Notes: generated by a model from the letters alone, not told the origin. Positions 27,689 to 36,652 are shown, counted from the stretch's first letter. The stretch: 64,000 bases of DNA from Streptomyces sp. NBC_00287 (GCF_036173105.1 NZ_CP108053.1:2604001-2668000); one strand, 5' to 3'. Program-made: numbers and translations.

Positions 27689-28702
27689 TCACACCCTGGT
27701 GACCGTGGCCCCCGGCATCATCCCCACCGGGTCGTACCGGACCGGCGCTCCCGGATAGGGCGCGTGGATCACCTGGCCGTTGCCCATGTACATCCCGACG
27801 TGGCTGGCGTCGGAGCGGTAGGTGACCAGGTCGCCGGGCTGGGCCTGGGAGAGAGGCACCTGGCGGCCGGCGAAGCGCTGGCCCTGGGAGGTGCGGGGCA
27901 GGGAGACGCCGGCCTGGGCGTAGGACCACTGCATCAGGCCCGAACAGTCGAAGCCGCTGGGGCCGCTGGCGCCCCAGACGTAGGGCTTGCCGAGGGCGGA
28001 GCGGGCGGCGGCGATCGCGGCGGCCGCGCGGCCCGAGGCCGGGACGGCGCCCCCGAGGTCGGGCATGTCGGAGCGGCCGGAACGGGAGGCCCGGTCGTAG
28101 GCGGCGCGCTCGGCGGACGGCAGGGAGTTCAGCAGTTGCCGGGCCTTCGCGAGCTTGCCCTCCACCGTCCGCTTGTGCGCCGCGACGGCCTTGCGGCTCT
28201 TCTCCAGCTCCCCGAGCTTGCGGGAGGCCTCGGCGCGCTCCTGGGAGAGTTCGCGCATCGCGTCCTGAAGGTCCTTCAGCTCGCCCGCCTGATGGGCGCT
28301 GATCCGGTCAAGGACGGCCGCCTTGTCGAGGTAGTCGTCCGGATCGTCGGAGAACAGCAGGGCCAGGGAGGGGTCGAGCCCGCCGGAGCGGTACTGGGCT
28401 CCGGCCAGCGAACCGAGCGCCTCCCGCATGGAGTTGATGCGCTCCTGCTGCCGCGCGATCCGGTCCTGCGCCCCGCTGACCTCCTTGCGCAGCGAGTCGG
28501 CGCGCTCATCGGCCTTGTTGTAGGCCTCGGTGGCCTTCTCGGCCTCCTCGTAGAGGCGGTCCACCTCGGCCCGGGTGTCGTCGTGCGGCGCGGCGAGCGC
28601 GGGTACGGCGCCCAGCGCGGCTGCCGCGGCTGAGATGACGCAGAGCGCGGCGCTCGCGCCCCGGTCGAACCCGGACGGTACAAGGCGACGATGGGACCCC
28701 AC
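27689..28702 (-). CDS. Secreted NlpC/P60 peptidoglycan endopeptidase
   Basis: A 337-residue exported cell-wall hydrolase cutting stem peptides. A signal peptide (about 1-36) is followed by a ~180-residue coiled coil (EVDRLYEEAEKATEAYNK onward), and a C-terminal NlpC/P60 domain (about 225-337) with the catalytic Cys in DCSGLMQW, His in ASHVGMYMG and His in VIHAPYPG. The start was set at GTG 28702 by alignment with the paralogue's N-terminus (both read x-SHRR); a GTG at 28714 is 4 codons earlier with GGAAGGG directly beside it. A good promoter lies upstream. Paralogue of the gene at 28921. Confidence 0.9.
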   Translation of the reverse strand: MGSHRRLVPSGFDRGASAALCVISAAAAALGAVPALAAPHDDTRAEVDRLYEEAEKATEAYNKADERADSLRKEVSGAQDRIARQQERINSMREALGSLAGAQYRSGGLDPSLALLFSDDPDDYLDKAAVLDRISAHQAGELKDLQDAMRELSQERAEASRKLGELEKSRKAVAAHKRTVEGKLAKARQLLNSLPSAERAAYDRASRSGRSDMPDLGGAVPASGRAAAAIAAARSALGKPYVWGASGPSGFDCSGLMQWSYAQAGVSLPRTSQGQRFAGRQVPLSQAQPGDLVTYRSDASHVGMYMGNGQVIHAPYPGAPVRYDPVGMMPGATVTRV

Positions 28703-28765
28703 AGGAAGCCGCACCCCTTCCGCTGGCGGACAAGGACCTTCCCCGGCGAGGGGGAAACGCGGCAG

Positions 28766-28795
28766 ACAGTAGCCCCGCGACGGGTCACCGACCAA
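28766..28795 (-). promoter_or_regulatory. Promoter of the NlpC/P60 gene
   Basis: On the minus strand TTGGTC (28795-28790) and TACTGT (28771-28766) are separated by 18 bases, a HrdB-type promoter. It would give a leader of about 55 bases to the GTG at 28702. No ydaO-type (cyclic di-AMP) aptamer could be recognised in the leader. Confidence 0.55.
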
Positions 28796-28819
28796 CGACC
28801 GCCGTGGGCACGCACAGTG

Positions 28820-28855
28820 ACGCCCCGCCTATGACGCAGGTCATGGGCGGGGCGT
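28820..28855 (-). terminator. Terminator after the second NlpC/P60 gene
   Basis: A 16-bp stem with one G-U type mismatch (28820-28835 with 28840-28855) and a 4-base loop, 65 bases past the stop at 28921 on the minus strand and upstream of the next promoter. Confidence 0.82.
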
Positions 28856-28920
28856 GGGGTCAGTTCACGTCGCTGCGATTCGCCCGTTCGGGCGGCACGG
28901 TGTCGTGATCTTGAGGGTGA

Positions 28921-29955
28921 TCAGATCCGGACGCCGAACTGGAACGGCATGTTGTTGATCGACTCGTAGCGGACGACCGTGCCGGTGCGCGGGGCGTGCA
29001 GCACCTGGCCGTTGCCCGCGTAGAAGCCGACGTGGTGCAGGTCGCCGTAGAAGATGACCAGGTCGCCGACCTTGAGGTCGGACTGGCTGTAGATGCGGGT
29101 GCCCGCGTTGGCCTGGGCCTGCGAGGTGCGCGGGATGCCGACGCCGGCCTGGGCGAAGGCCCAGGAGGTCAGGCCCGAGCAGTCGAAGGAGGACGGGCCG
29201 GAGGCGCCGTAGACGTAGGGCGAGCCGATCTTGCTCTGGGCGGCCTGGAAGGCGGCCATGGCCCGGCCGGAGCCGGCGGTGGCGCCGCTGAGGTCGACGC
29301 GGTCGGCGGACGAGCGGCTGGCGCGCTCCTCCTCCGCGGCGAGGGCGGCCTTCTCGGCGGCGGTCAGGGAGTTCAGAAGCTTCTGCGCCTCGGCGAGCTT
29401 GTCCTGGACTTCCGTCTTCTTCTTGCCCAGTTCGGTCCGGGTGGAGGCGAGGTCCTTGAGCTTCTCACTGGCCTCGGCGCGGTCCTGGGCGAGTTCGCGC
29501 TGCTTGTCCTGGATCTTCTTCAGCGACTCGACCTGCTGGCTGCTCAACTGGTCGAGCGTGGACGCCTTGTCGAGGTAGTCGTCCGGGTCCGCGGAGAGGA
29601 ACAGCTGGACCGAGGAGTCTATGGAGCCGGTGCGGTACTGGGCGGCGGCCGCCAGGCCTATGGAGTCGCGCATCTCGTTCAGGTCTTCCTGACCGCGCGC
29701 GACGTTGTCCTGGATCGTGGAGATCTCCTTCTGGAGCTTCTCCTGCTTCTCCTTGGCGCCGTTGTACTTCTCGGTGGCCTGCTCGGCCTCCTCGTAGAGC
29801 TTGTCGACCTTGGCCTTGACCTCGTCCTTGCTCGGCTTCTCGCTGGGCGCGGCGTTGGCCGCCTGCGAGCTGATGGCCACGGCGGCAGCAGCGGCGGTGG
29901 TCAGCACGGTCACACGTGCGCGGCTCGGCTGCTTGGGTCGACGGTGGGACGCCAC
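28921..29955 (-). CDS. Secreted NlpC/P60 peptidoglycan endopeptidase (paralogue)
   Basis: A 344-residue exported hydrolase: signal peptide with Ala-rich hydrophobic core (about 12-36), long Lys/Glu-rich coiled coil (about 45-215) and NlpC/P60 domain (about 230-344) with Cys in DCSGLTSW, His in HHVGFYAG and His in VLHAPRTG. GTG at 29955 has AAGGAG 9 bases upstream. It shares domain plan and motif wording (SSDPDDYLDKA-like segment) with the downstream gene at 27689, so the two arose by tandem duplication. The M. tuberculosis block has a related NlpC/P60 gene (Rv2190c). It has its own strong promoter. Confidence 0.92.
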   Translation of the reverse strand: MASHRRPKQPSRARVTVLTTAAAAAVAISSQAANAAPSEKPSKDEVKAKVDKLYEEAEQATEKYNGAKEKQEKLQKEISTIQDNVARGQEDLNEMRDSIGLAAAAQYRTGSIDSSVQLFLSADPDDYLDKASTLDQLSSQQVESLKKIQDKQRELAQDRAEASEKLKDLASTRTELGKKKTEVQDKLAEAQKLLNSLTAAEKAALAAEEERASRSSADRVDLSGATAGSGRAMAAFQAAQSKIGSPYVYGASGPSSFDCSGLTSWAFAQAGVGIPRTSQAQANAGTRIYSQSDLKVGDLVIFYGDLHHVGFYAGNGQVLHAPRTGTVVRYESINNMPFQFGVRI

Positions 29956-30007
29956 GGAGGCGAACTCCTTCTCCTCAGTGATCTTCCGATCGAAGGTTCG
30001 AAGGCAG

Positions 30008-30037
30008 ACCCTAGTGATACAGCTGTGATCAGTTCAA
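30008..30037 (-). promoter_or_regulatory. HrdB-type promoter of the NlpC/P60 gene
   Basis: On the minus strand TTGAAC (30037-30032), 18 bases, TAGGGT (30013-30008): close to the Streptomyces HrdB consensus, about 52 bases before the GTG at 29955. Confidence 0.7.
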
Positions 30038-30165
30038 ACCCCTGGGCGATTTATCCCGGTTACGGTCCGCATTCTTTACCATCAACCCACGTGCAGTGAT
30101 GTCCACTTGACGCTACGTTGCGTGACGGTTCCGTCAATTCGGGCATTGCGTCTGTACGTTGACCT

Positions 30166-31509
30166 TCAGGACAGTCGCTTCAGAAGCACCGCAGATGCCA
30201 CCGGCCGGGCGCCCGCCCTGGCGACCCCGTCGGCCACCTCGCGGTCGGTCGAGACGACGATGACCGGACGCCCCGGCGGCTCGGCCCGCACCAGCTGACG
30301 GATCAACTCATCGGCGGTGACCCCGGGTTTGGAGAACAGCACCCGCACCCCGCGCGGCGGCGCGAGCAGCACCGGCGCGGCCAGCTCGGCCCCGTCGAAG
30401 ACACAGGTCACCTCGGCGCCGGTCTGCGCGGCGAGCTGGGAGAGCTGCCCGAGGAGCCTGAGGCGCTGCTTCTCCAGCGGCATCTGGGGGTAGCCGGTCT
30501 TGGTGACGTTGTAGCCGTCGACGACCAGATGGGCCTGGGGCAGCGCGAGCAGCTGGTCGATGATGGCGGGGTCGTTTTCGGACAATGCCCGTGCGGCGAT
30601 GTCCTTCGGGGTCATACGTCCCGGTTCGACCGCGTCCACGGTCTCGGCCGGACGCACCGACACCGGCGGCAACGCCAGTTCCCGGCGCAGCCCTTGGGTG
30701 GCATCCAGCAGGGTGTCCAGCAGCAGCCGTACCCGCATGTCCTCAACGCTGCGGCCCTCGCGCGCCGCCCTGCGGGTGGCCTCCAGGGCGGCCTCCGCCT
30801 CCCCGAGCCGCGACTTCAGCCGCCGGGCCTCGCTCTCGGCGGCGGACACCTGCGCGTGCGTCTCGGCGCGTACGGTCTCGATCTCGCCCTGCACCTTGCG
30901 CAGCGCGGCCTCACCGCGCTTGACGTCACTTAGAGCGGCCCGCAACTTGCGGTGAAGCGATTCGGCTTCCTTCTTGGCGGCGTCCAGCTCGGTGCGCAGC
31001 CGCTCGGTCTCGGTCCGGATCTGCTCCCGGGCCTGGGCGAGTTCGGCGCGCAGCCGCTCCAGTTCGGCCCGGCTCTCCTCGTCGGCGCGCTCGGCATCGG
31101 CGCGCTGGGCCTCCTCGCCGGCCGCGGTCACGAGCTTGACCCAGCCGGTGGGCCGCAGCACATAGGCCGCGGCCGCCACATCGAGCGGATCCGCGGCCGG
31201 GGGCGGCGAGCCGGAGTCGAGGGCGCCGGCGATTTCCGGCTGGGCCTCTCTCAGCTTCTCCCCGATGCGCTGGCGGAAGAGCGGATCGGCCTCCAGGGCG
31301 GCGGCCATGGCGTTACCGGCGAACTTGGCGCGGCGGTTCGGGGCGAAGCGGGCGTACTGCCTCAGCTGGGCGGGCAGTTCGGTGACGGTCAGCCCACCGA
31401 AACCATCCGAGACGATCTGTACGACTCTTCTGCGCACTCCGTCGGGCAGCGGACGGTCGAGCACCTCAGCGGCGCCGTCGCCCGGCCCCCCGCCTTCGGT
31501 CTCCACCAT
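30166..31509 (-). CDS. NYN-domain (YacP/Rae1-like) RNA-binding protein with coiled coil
   Basis: A 447-residue cytoplasmic protein. The C-terminal ~165 residues form a NYN (PIN-like) domain of the YacP type: HLVVDGYNVTKTGYP with metal-binding Asp, CVFDGAE, and IVVSTDREVADGV with conserved Asp. YacP of Bacillus (Rae1) is a ribosome-associated mRNA endonuclease, so an RNase role is plausible. Unlike the short Bacillus protein, this one has a ~110-residue N-terminal helical domain and a long coiled coil (about 130-260) rich in Glu, Arg and Ala. ATG at 31509, with GGTGAG upstream. Actinobacterial members all seem to carry this extension. Confidence 0.85.
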   Translation of the reverse strand: MVETEGGGPGDGAAEVLDRPLPDGVRRRVVQIVSDGFGGLTVTELPAQLRQYARFAPNRRAKFAGNAMAAALEADPLFRQRIGEKLREAQPEIAGALDSGSPPPAADPLDVAAAAYVLRPTGWVKLVTAAGEEAQRADAERADEESRAELERLRAELAQAREQIRTETERLRTELDAAKKEAESLHRKLRAALSDVKRGEAALRKVQGEIETVRAETHAQVSAAESEARRLKSRLGEAEAALEATRRAAREGRSVEDMRVRLLLDTLLDATQGLRRELALPPVSVRPAETVDAVEPGRMTPKDIAARALSENDPAIIDQLLALPQAHLVVDGYNVTKTGYPQMPLEKQRLRLLGQLSQLAAQTGAEVTCVFDGAELAAPVLLAPPRGVRVLFSKPGVTADELIRQLVRAEPPGRPVIVVSTDREVADGVARAGARPVASAVLLKRLS

Positions 31510-31579
31510 CCGTCTCACCCCAATGCCTGTGCGGGATCCCCCTGACTGCGGGGATCGCCTTGAGCGGGGCCCGCTCCGC

Positions 31580-31819
31580 TCAGGAGCCGGCGCCCGGCCT
31601 GTCCACGAGTTCCACCTGGTCCACGGCGTTGCACCAGCGGCAGCGCACCGACTCGATGGTCTCACTGACCACCTCGCGCTCCTCGACCTTGGGCTCACCG
31701 GCCAGATCGAGGTGGACGTACTCGACGACCTTCGACGAGCGGGTCACATCGAAACGGGTGAGGTTGCCGCAGAGCGTGCAGCGCCACCGCGTGGTGGCGG
31801 TCGGCAGGGGAACCGTCAT
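31580..31819 (-). CDS. Small zinc-ribbon protein
   Basis: A 79-residue protein with two Cys pairs, CTLCG near residue 14 and CRWC near residue 60, separated by ~40 residues of beta-rich sequence, an arrangement that fits one zinc ribbon. Function unknown. ATG at 31819, with GGAAGGAAAG 11 bases upstream. It sits 70 bases upstream of the NYN-domain gene on the same strand, so co-transcription and an RNA- or translation-related role are possible but only guesses. Confidence 0.75.
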   Translation of the reverse strand: MTVPLPTATTRWRCTLCGNLTRFDVTRSSKVVEYVHLDLAGEPKVEEREVVSETIESVRCRWCNAVDQVELVDRPGAGS

Positions 31820-31974
31820 CGCGACCGTTCTTTCCTTCCAGTGTCGGTGACTCACCGGCATCCCCGGTGCGTGTGGCTCGTAACCCTACGGCCTGGCGGG
31901 TACTCGCCGCTCGGCCGTCCACAGCGGCGAGGCGCTCTGTTCGCGTACGCCCCATTACGTCATGCTCTGTGTTC

Positions 31975-32712
31975 ATGATCAGCAACTGGAGCGTCAAGGC
32001 CGTCAGAACGATCCGGACGCCGTCCGCGCCGGTGACATACGGACTGATCGCCCTGTGCACGCTGATCTTCGTGATCGGACCGGCGTCGGGGCTGAATCCG
32101 GTCCACGGCACCGGCGACGAGCTGCTCGCGGCGCAGCGGGCCTACTTCCGGCGCTGGGGTGTGGTTCCGGCCGAGTTGTTCGAGGGGCACGCCCGCTCCA
32201 CCCTCACGCCGGCCACCGCGCTCTTCGTGCACGGCAGCTGGGTGCATCTGCTGGGCAACATGCTCTTCCTCTATGTCTTCGGTGTGCTGACCGAGGAGCG
32301 CATGGGCCGTGTCCAGTTCACCCTCTTCTATCTGGGCTGCGGCTATCTCGCCCTGCTGGGCTACGCGTCCGCCAACGCCGACTCCGAGCAGTCCCTGGTG
32401 GGCGCGTCCGGCGCGATCTCGGCGGTGCTCGGCGCCTGCCTCGCACTGTTCCCACGGGCCAGGGTGACGAGCCTGCTGCCGTTCCTGTTCTTTCTGCCGC
32501 TGCGCTTCCCGGCCTGGGTGGTGCTCCCCTTCTGGGCGGCCCTGCAGTGGCTGGCGGCGGGGCGGGCCGCGAATGGGCCCGGGGTGGCGTATCTGGCCCA
32601 TCTCGTGGGCTTCGGCCTGGGGTGCGGCTTCGCCTGGGTGCGGTTCGGCCGTACGACTAGAGTGAGGGCCACCCCAGCGACGCAGGCCCCCGAGGGAGAG
32701 AAACAGCCGTGA
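31975..32712 (+). CDS. Rhomboid family intramembrane serine protease
   Basis: A 245-residue, six-segment membrane protein that cleaves other membrane proteins within the bilayer. The catalytic Ser is in LVGASGAIS (about residue 146) and the catalytic His in YLAHLVGFG (about 208); HGSWVHLLGNMLFLY near 81 is the typical HxxxN-bearing segment. The loop between segments 1 and 2 is long and charged. ATG at 31975 lacks a ribosome binding site and may be leaderless. The stop overlaps the next start as GTGA, coupling it to a stand-alone AsnC ligand-binding protein. The substrate is unknown. Confidence 0.92.
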   Translation: MISNWSVKAVRTIRTPSAPVTYGLIALCTLIFVIGPASGLNPVHGTGDELLAAQRAYFRRWGVVPAELFEGHARSTLTPATALFVHGSWVHLLGNMLFLYVFGVLTEERMGRVQFTLFYLGCGYLALLGYASANADSEQSLVGASGAISAVLGACLALFPRARVTSLLPFLFFLPLRFPAWVVLPFWAALQWLAAGRAANGPGVAYLAHLVGFGLGCGFAWVRFGRTTRVRATPATQAPEGEKQP

Positions 32713-32990
32713 TCACCGCGATCGTCCTCATCAAGACCAGCGTGGACCGGATCCCCGAGATCGCGGAGGAGATCGCTTCGCTGGACAGCGTGAGCGAGGT
32801 CTTCTCCGTCACCGGCACCTATGACCTGATCGCGATGGTCCGGGTCAAGGAGCACGAGGACCTCGCCGAGGTCATCCCCGGCCGCATCAGCAAGATCCCG
32901 GGCGTGGAGGGCACGGACACGCATGTGGCGTTCCGGACGTACTCGCAGCACGACCTGGAGGCGGCCTTCGCGATCGGCCTCGACGGCTAG
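32709..32990 (+). CDS. Stand-alone Lrp/AsnC ligand-binding (RAM) domain protein
   Basis: A 93-residue protein equal to the C-terminal ligand-binding domain of Lrp/AsnC regulators, with no DNA-binding helix-turn-helix. Characteristic wording: AIVLIKTSVDRIPEIAEEIA, VFSVTGTYDLIAMVRV and DTHVAFRTYS. Such proteins form oligomeric rings that bind amino acids. GTG start overlaps the rhomboid stop (GTGA); the product may respond to a small molecule and act on another regulator. Its 3' end overlaps the convergent kinase gene by 4 bases. Confidence 0.92.
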   Translation: MITAIVLIKTSVDRIPEIAEEIASLDSVSEVFSVTGTYDLIAMVRVKEHEDLAEVIPGRISKIPGVEGTDTHVAFRTYSQHDLEAAFAIGLDG

Positions 32991-35077
32991 GACGTGAGGT
33001 CGACGGCTGCCACGCCCTCCTCCGAGGTGACATAGAGGCGGTTGCCGCGTATCAGAGGGGCCGACACCGGATAGCCGGCCTTGAGCGGGAAGCGCCAGAT
33101 CCGCTTGCCCTTGAGGTTCAGGGCGTGAATCTCGTCGGGAGTCTGAAGGAAGATCCGGCCGCCCGACACCGCGGGTTCGGTGAGGTCGTAGTCCCCGCCC
33201 CGATACGTCCAGGCGGGCTCGCCGTCCGCCGTGAACGCCTTCATCACCTGGTTCTCCGTGAGGAGCGCCAGCGAACCGGCCACGGTGACCGGCCCCTCCA
33301 CCTCACCATCGGCCTCCTCACTGCGCCAAAGCCGCTGCCCGCCCAGGGTGAAGCCGTGCCAGGTCCGCTCGCCGGCGGAGGCGGCGGCCAGGGCCCGGCC
33401 GTCCACCACCACGGGCCGTCGGAGGTCGGCGCCCGCCTCGGCCTTCCACAGCGGTGTGCCGTCCTTGGCGTCGAAGGCGACCAGCAGGCCCGCGCGAGTA
33501 CCGGCGTAGACCACACCGCCGTGCACCAGCGGCGCTTCGGTGAGCGCGCCCACGAGCCCCCGCTGCCAGCGCATGCTGCCGTCAGGCGCGTAGGCGCGCA
33601 GCTCCCCGATCTCCTCGTTCCCGGCGCCCACCACGATCGCGTCGCCGGCGAGGACGGGAGCGGTGCCCGTCGGCCCGAGGCCCCGGCTCCAGCCGCGCTT
33701 GCCCGCCGTGTCGTACCGGCGCAGCCGCAGCCGCGGGGAGCCGTCCGCGCTGTCGCCCTCGACCACGGTGCAGTAGACGCCGTCCGCCGTCGCCAGGGGA
33801 TCGAGACCGGCGCCGCCGAGGTTGGCCTTCCAGAGGTCCTCGCCATCGGCGGAGAGCGCGTACAGGTCGACGGAGGACGTGGCGGCGTACAGGACGTCGC
33901 CCTTGGGTGAGAGCACGCCGAGCCGCGGGGTCATGACCTGGTCCATCGAGAACTGCCAGCGCACGACCGGCTTCCCGGTGGCCGTCGCGGAGGGCGGGTC
34001 CTCCTTCTTGCCCCGCTCCGGCTCCCGCAGCCACCACCAGCCGCCGACGCCCCCGGCGACGGCCACCACGGCCCCACCGGCCACGGCCCGCAGCACACCG
34101 CGGCGCGACGGCGGCAGCGGCGCGACGGCAGGCGATATGACCGCGTCCGGCAGTGTCACCGGGGCCGCGTACTCGACGCCGCTCATCCGCTCCGCGTCGT
34201 CCCCCGGCACCCACCGCGTACCGCCGCCGGTGAACCAGCCCGGCCGCACGGCGGCAGTCAGTGACGCCTCCGTGTGTCCCACGGCCGCCATGACGACCTC
34301 CGGAACCGGTCGCCCGGCCGGGTCCGGGCGCAGACAGGACTCCACCAGCGGCCGGAACTCCTCGGGCACCTGGGACAGATCGTGGTCGCCGTTCAGGATG
34401 CGCAGCAGGACCACCGACTCATGGCCCTCACCGAAGGGCTGACGGCCCCCGGAGGCGTAGGCGAGGACCGCTCCCAGCGCGAACACATCGCTCTGCGGGC
34501 CCACTTCGCCGCTGTTGCGAATCTGCTCCGGGGAGACATAGCCGACCGTGCCGACGATCGACCCGGGACTCGTCAGCGCGGTCGCCTCCAGCGCCCGGAC
34601 GATCCCGAAGTCGATGACCCGCGGGCCGTCCGCCGCCAGCAGGATGTTGGAGGGCTTGAGGTCCCGGTGCACCAGGTCCCTGGCGTGGATCGCGGTCAGG
34701 GCCCGGCCGAGCGCCGCCGCGAGGACCCGTACCGCGGGAGCGGGCAGCGGCCCGCCGTCCAGCACGGCGTCCCGCAGGGTGGGCCCCTCGACGAACTCGG
34801 TCGCCATCCACGGCGGTTCGCCCTCGGGATCGGCGTCGACGACCCGCGCGGTGTACGTGCCGTCCCCGCCGACGTCCCGCGCGGCGCGCAGCTCCTGGCG
34901 GAACCGGGCGCGGAAGGTCCGGTCCCCGGCGTGCTCGGGCCGCACCACCTTGACTGCCAGCCGCATCCCGCCACGTGCCTCGGCGAGATACACCTCGCCC
35001 ATCCCGCCGGCTCCGAGCCGCCCGAGCACCTCGTACGGCCCGATCCGCCGAGGATCCGTGTCCCGCAGCGCCTGCAC
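32987..35077 (-). CDS. Ser/Thr protein kinase with extracellular PQQ-type beta-propeller
   Basis: A 696-residue receptor-like kinase. The kinase domain (about 12-265) has the P-loop GRLGAGGMGEVY, the ATP Lys in AVKVV, the catalytic loop HRDLKPSNIL, DFG, and GTVGYVSPEQ. A membrane segment (about 330-350, AVAGGAVVAVAGGVGGWWWL) follows a Pro-rich linker, and the outer domain (about 380-690) consists of PQQ-like propeller repeats (patterns such as VYAGTRAGLLVAFDAKDGTPLWKAEA). This topology suggests sensing outside and phosphorylating inside. GTG start. Its 3' end overlaps the AsnC-domain gene by 4 bases. A second kinase of this layout is at 53928. Targets unknown. Confidence 0.92.
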   Translation of the reverse strand: MQALRDTDPRRIGPYEVLGRLGAGGMGEVYLAEARGGMRLAVKVVRPEHAGDRTFRARFRQELRAARDVGGDGTYTARVVDADPEGEPPWMATEFVEGPTLRDAVLDGGPLPAPAVRVLAAALGRALTAIHARDLVHRDLKPSNILLAADGPRVIDFGIVRALEATALTSPGSIVGTVGYVSPEQIRNSGEVGPQSDVFALGAVLAYASGGRQPFGEGHESVVLLRILNGDHDLSQVPEEFRPLVESCLRPDPAGRPVPEVVMAAVGHTEASLTAAVRPGWFTGGGTRWVPGDDAERMSGVEYAAPVTLPDAVISPAVAPLPPSRRGVLRAVAGGAVVAVAGGVGGWWWLREPERGKKEDPPSATATGKPVVRWQFSMDQVMTPRLGVLSPKGDVLYAATSSVDLYALSADGEDLWKANLGGAGLDPLATADGVYCTVVEGDSADGSPRLRLRRYDTAGKRGWSRGLGPTGTAPVLAGDAIVVGAGNEEIGELRAYAPDGSMRWQRGLVGALTEAPLVHGGVVYAGTRAGLLVAFDAKDGTPLWKAEAGADLRRPVVVDGRALAAASAGERTWHGFTLGGQRLWRSEEADGEVEGPVTVAGSLALLTENQVMKAFTADGEPAWTYRGGDYDLTEPAVSGGRIFLQTPDEIHALNLKGKRIWRFPLKAGYPVSAPLIRGNRLYVTSEEGVAAVDLTS

Positions 35078-35108
35078 CGCGCCCCCCGTTAGTTCCGTCC
35101 GCCCCCGT

Positions 35109-35141
35109 TGATCCGCACGGGGAGCGTACGTCAGCGGATCA
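35109..35141 (-). terminator. Weak hairpin at the end of the aminotransferase gene
   Basis: An 8-bp inverted repeat (35109-35116 with 35134-35141) that includes the stop codon of the class V aminotransferase and a 17-base loop. It may terminate transcription before the kinase gene. Confidence 0.35.
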
Positions 35142-36500
35142 CACCGCGGGGACGCAACGCCCGTCCTCGGTGCGGTAGTTCCACTTCGCGCCGTCGGTGA
35201 CGAGCTCGCACACCGCGGTCACGAACCGCTCCACGTGCTCGTCCGGCGTGCCCGCGCCGAAGCTGACCCGGATGGCGTTCAGGGACTTCTCGCCGGGTGC
35301 CGCCTCGGGGGCGCCGCACTCGCCCTGGGTCTGCGGGTCGCTGCCGAGCAGAGTGCGGACCAGGGGGTGGGCGCAGAACAGACCGTCGCGGACGCCGATG
35401 CCGTACTCGGCGGAGAGGGCGGCGGCGAAGTGGGAGCTGTTCCAGCCGTCGACGACGAAGGAGATGACACCGACGCGCGGGGCGTCGTCGCCGAAGAGGG
35501 AGAGGACCCTGACCTCGGGGACCTCGGCGAGGCCCTCGCGGACCTTCTCGATCAGGTGCTGCTCGCGGGCGACCAGGGTGTCGAACCCGGCCTCCGTCAG
35601 GGCCTTGCAGGCCGAGGCGATGGAGTAGGCGCCGATGACGTTCGGCGAGCCGGCCTCGTGGCGGGCGGCGCTCTCGTGCCACTCCACGTCCACTCCCCCG
35701 TCCGCGCGCCGGGTGACCTTACGGCTGGCGCCGCCGCCCGCGAGGTAGGGCTCGGCCGCGCGCAGCCAGTCGGCGCGGCCGGCGAGGACGCCGGAGCCGA
35801 AGGGGGCGTAGAGCTTGTGGCCGGAGAAGGCGACCCAGTCGACGTCCAGGTCCTGGACCGACACCGGGTGGTGCGGGGCGAGTTGGGCGGCGTCCAGGAC
35901 GATCCGGGCGCCGTGCGCATGGGCGGCGGCGGCCAGCTCTCGTACGGGCCACAGCTCGCCGGTGACGTTGGAGGCGCCGGTGACACAGACCAGGGCGGGG
36001 CCGTGGGGGTCACGGTCGGCGAGGGCGCGCTCCAGGGTTGCCACGGCCTGCTGCGGGGTGCGCGGGGCGTTGAGGTAGGTGACCTTCGCGTCCTGCCAGG
36101 GCAGCAGCGAGGCGTGGTGCTCGGTCTCGAAGACGAAGACCTGGCAGTCGGCGGGGAGGGCGGCGGCGAGCAGGTTGAGCGAGTCGGTGGTGGACCGGGT
36201 GAAGATCAGCTGGTCGTCGGCGCGGCAGTCGAGGAACTCGGCGACGGTCCTGCGGGCGTTCTCGAAGAGGTCGGTGGAGAGCTGCGAGAGGTACCCGGCG
36301 CCCCGGTGGACGCTGCCGTAGTACGGCGCGTAGGCGGCGACGTCGTCCCAGACCCGCTGGAGGGCGGGGGCGCTGGCGGCGTAGTCGAGGGCGGCGTACG
36401 TGACCTCGCCGCCGGTGACGAGCGGGACGGTGACATCCCGTCCCAGAACGGGCAGCGGGGAACAAACAGTACGGTCGAGGGCAGCGGTGGAGACAGACAT
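35139..36500 (-). CDS. Class V aminotransferase / cysteine desulfurase-like protein
   Basis: A 453-residue PLP enzyme of the SufS/CsdA type. The PLP Lys is in AFSGHKLYAPFG (about 228), the conserved Asp in IVLDAAQLAPHH, and HHASLLPWQ binds cofactor. The fold would support cysteine desulfuration, but in the expected C-terminal active-site region Cys residues occur in LFCAHPLV and GECGAPE, and I cannot assign the persulfide Cys. The gene is preceded by a SAM-IV riboswitch and thus repressed by S-adenosylmethionine, placing it in sulfur amino acid metabolism. ATG at 36500, with GGGAG upstream. Cysteine desulfurase versus a related lyase/aminotransferase remains open. Confidence 0.85.
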   Translation of the reverse strand: MSVSTAALDRTVCSPLPVLGRDVTVPLVTGGEVTYAALDYAASAPALQRVWDDVAAYAPYYGSVHRGAGYLSQLSTDLFENARRTVAEFLDCRADDQLIFTRSTTDSLNLLAAALPADCQVFVFETEHHASLLPWQDAKVTYLNAPRTPQQAVATLERALADRDPHGPALVCVTGASNVTGELWPVRELAAAAHAHGARIVLDAAQLAPHHPVSVQDLDVDWVAFSGHKLYAPFGSGVLAGRADWLRAAEPYLAGGGASRKVTRRADGGVDVEWHESAARHEAGSPNVIGAYSIASACKALTEAGFDTLVAREQHLIEKVREGLAEVPEVRVLSLFGDDAPRVGVISFVVDGWNSSHFAAALSAEYGIGVRDGLFCAHPLVRTLLGSDPQTQGECGAPEAAPGEKSLNAIRVSFGAGTPDEHVERFVTAVCELVTDGAKWNYRTEDGRCVPAV

Positions 36501-36652
36501 GGCGGAACTCCCGTGAGGGTGGGCGAGAAGAAGGGTGTGCGGAGGCGGGGCTCGGCGGCCCTATCGCATTCGCTTGCTCACGGAAGACTCCCTCGAACGA
36601 CCCAGGACCCCTGGTTCCACACTTTCCAAAAGCGTGCGAGGGATCCGCGCTT

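Noticed and set aside
28702..28910. Possible ydaO cyclic di-AMP riboswitch before the NlpC/P60 genes
   Set aside because: I compared the leaders with the motif I remember and found no match; a covariance search would be needed to be certain.
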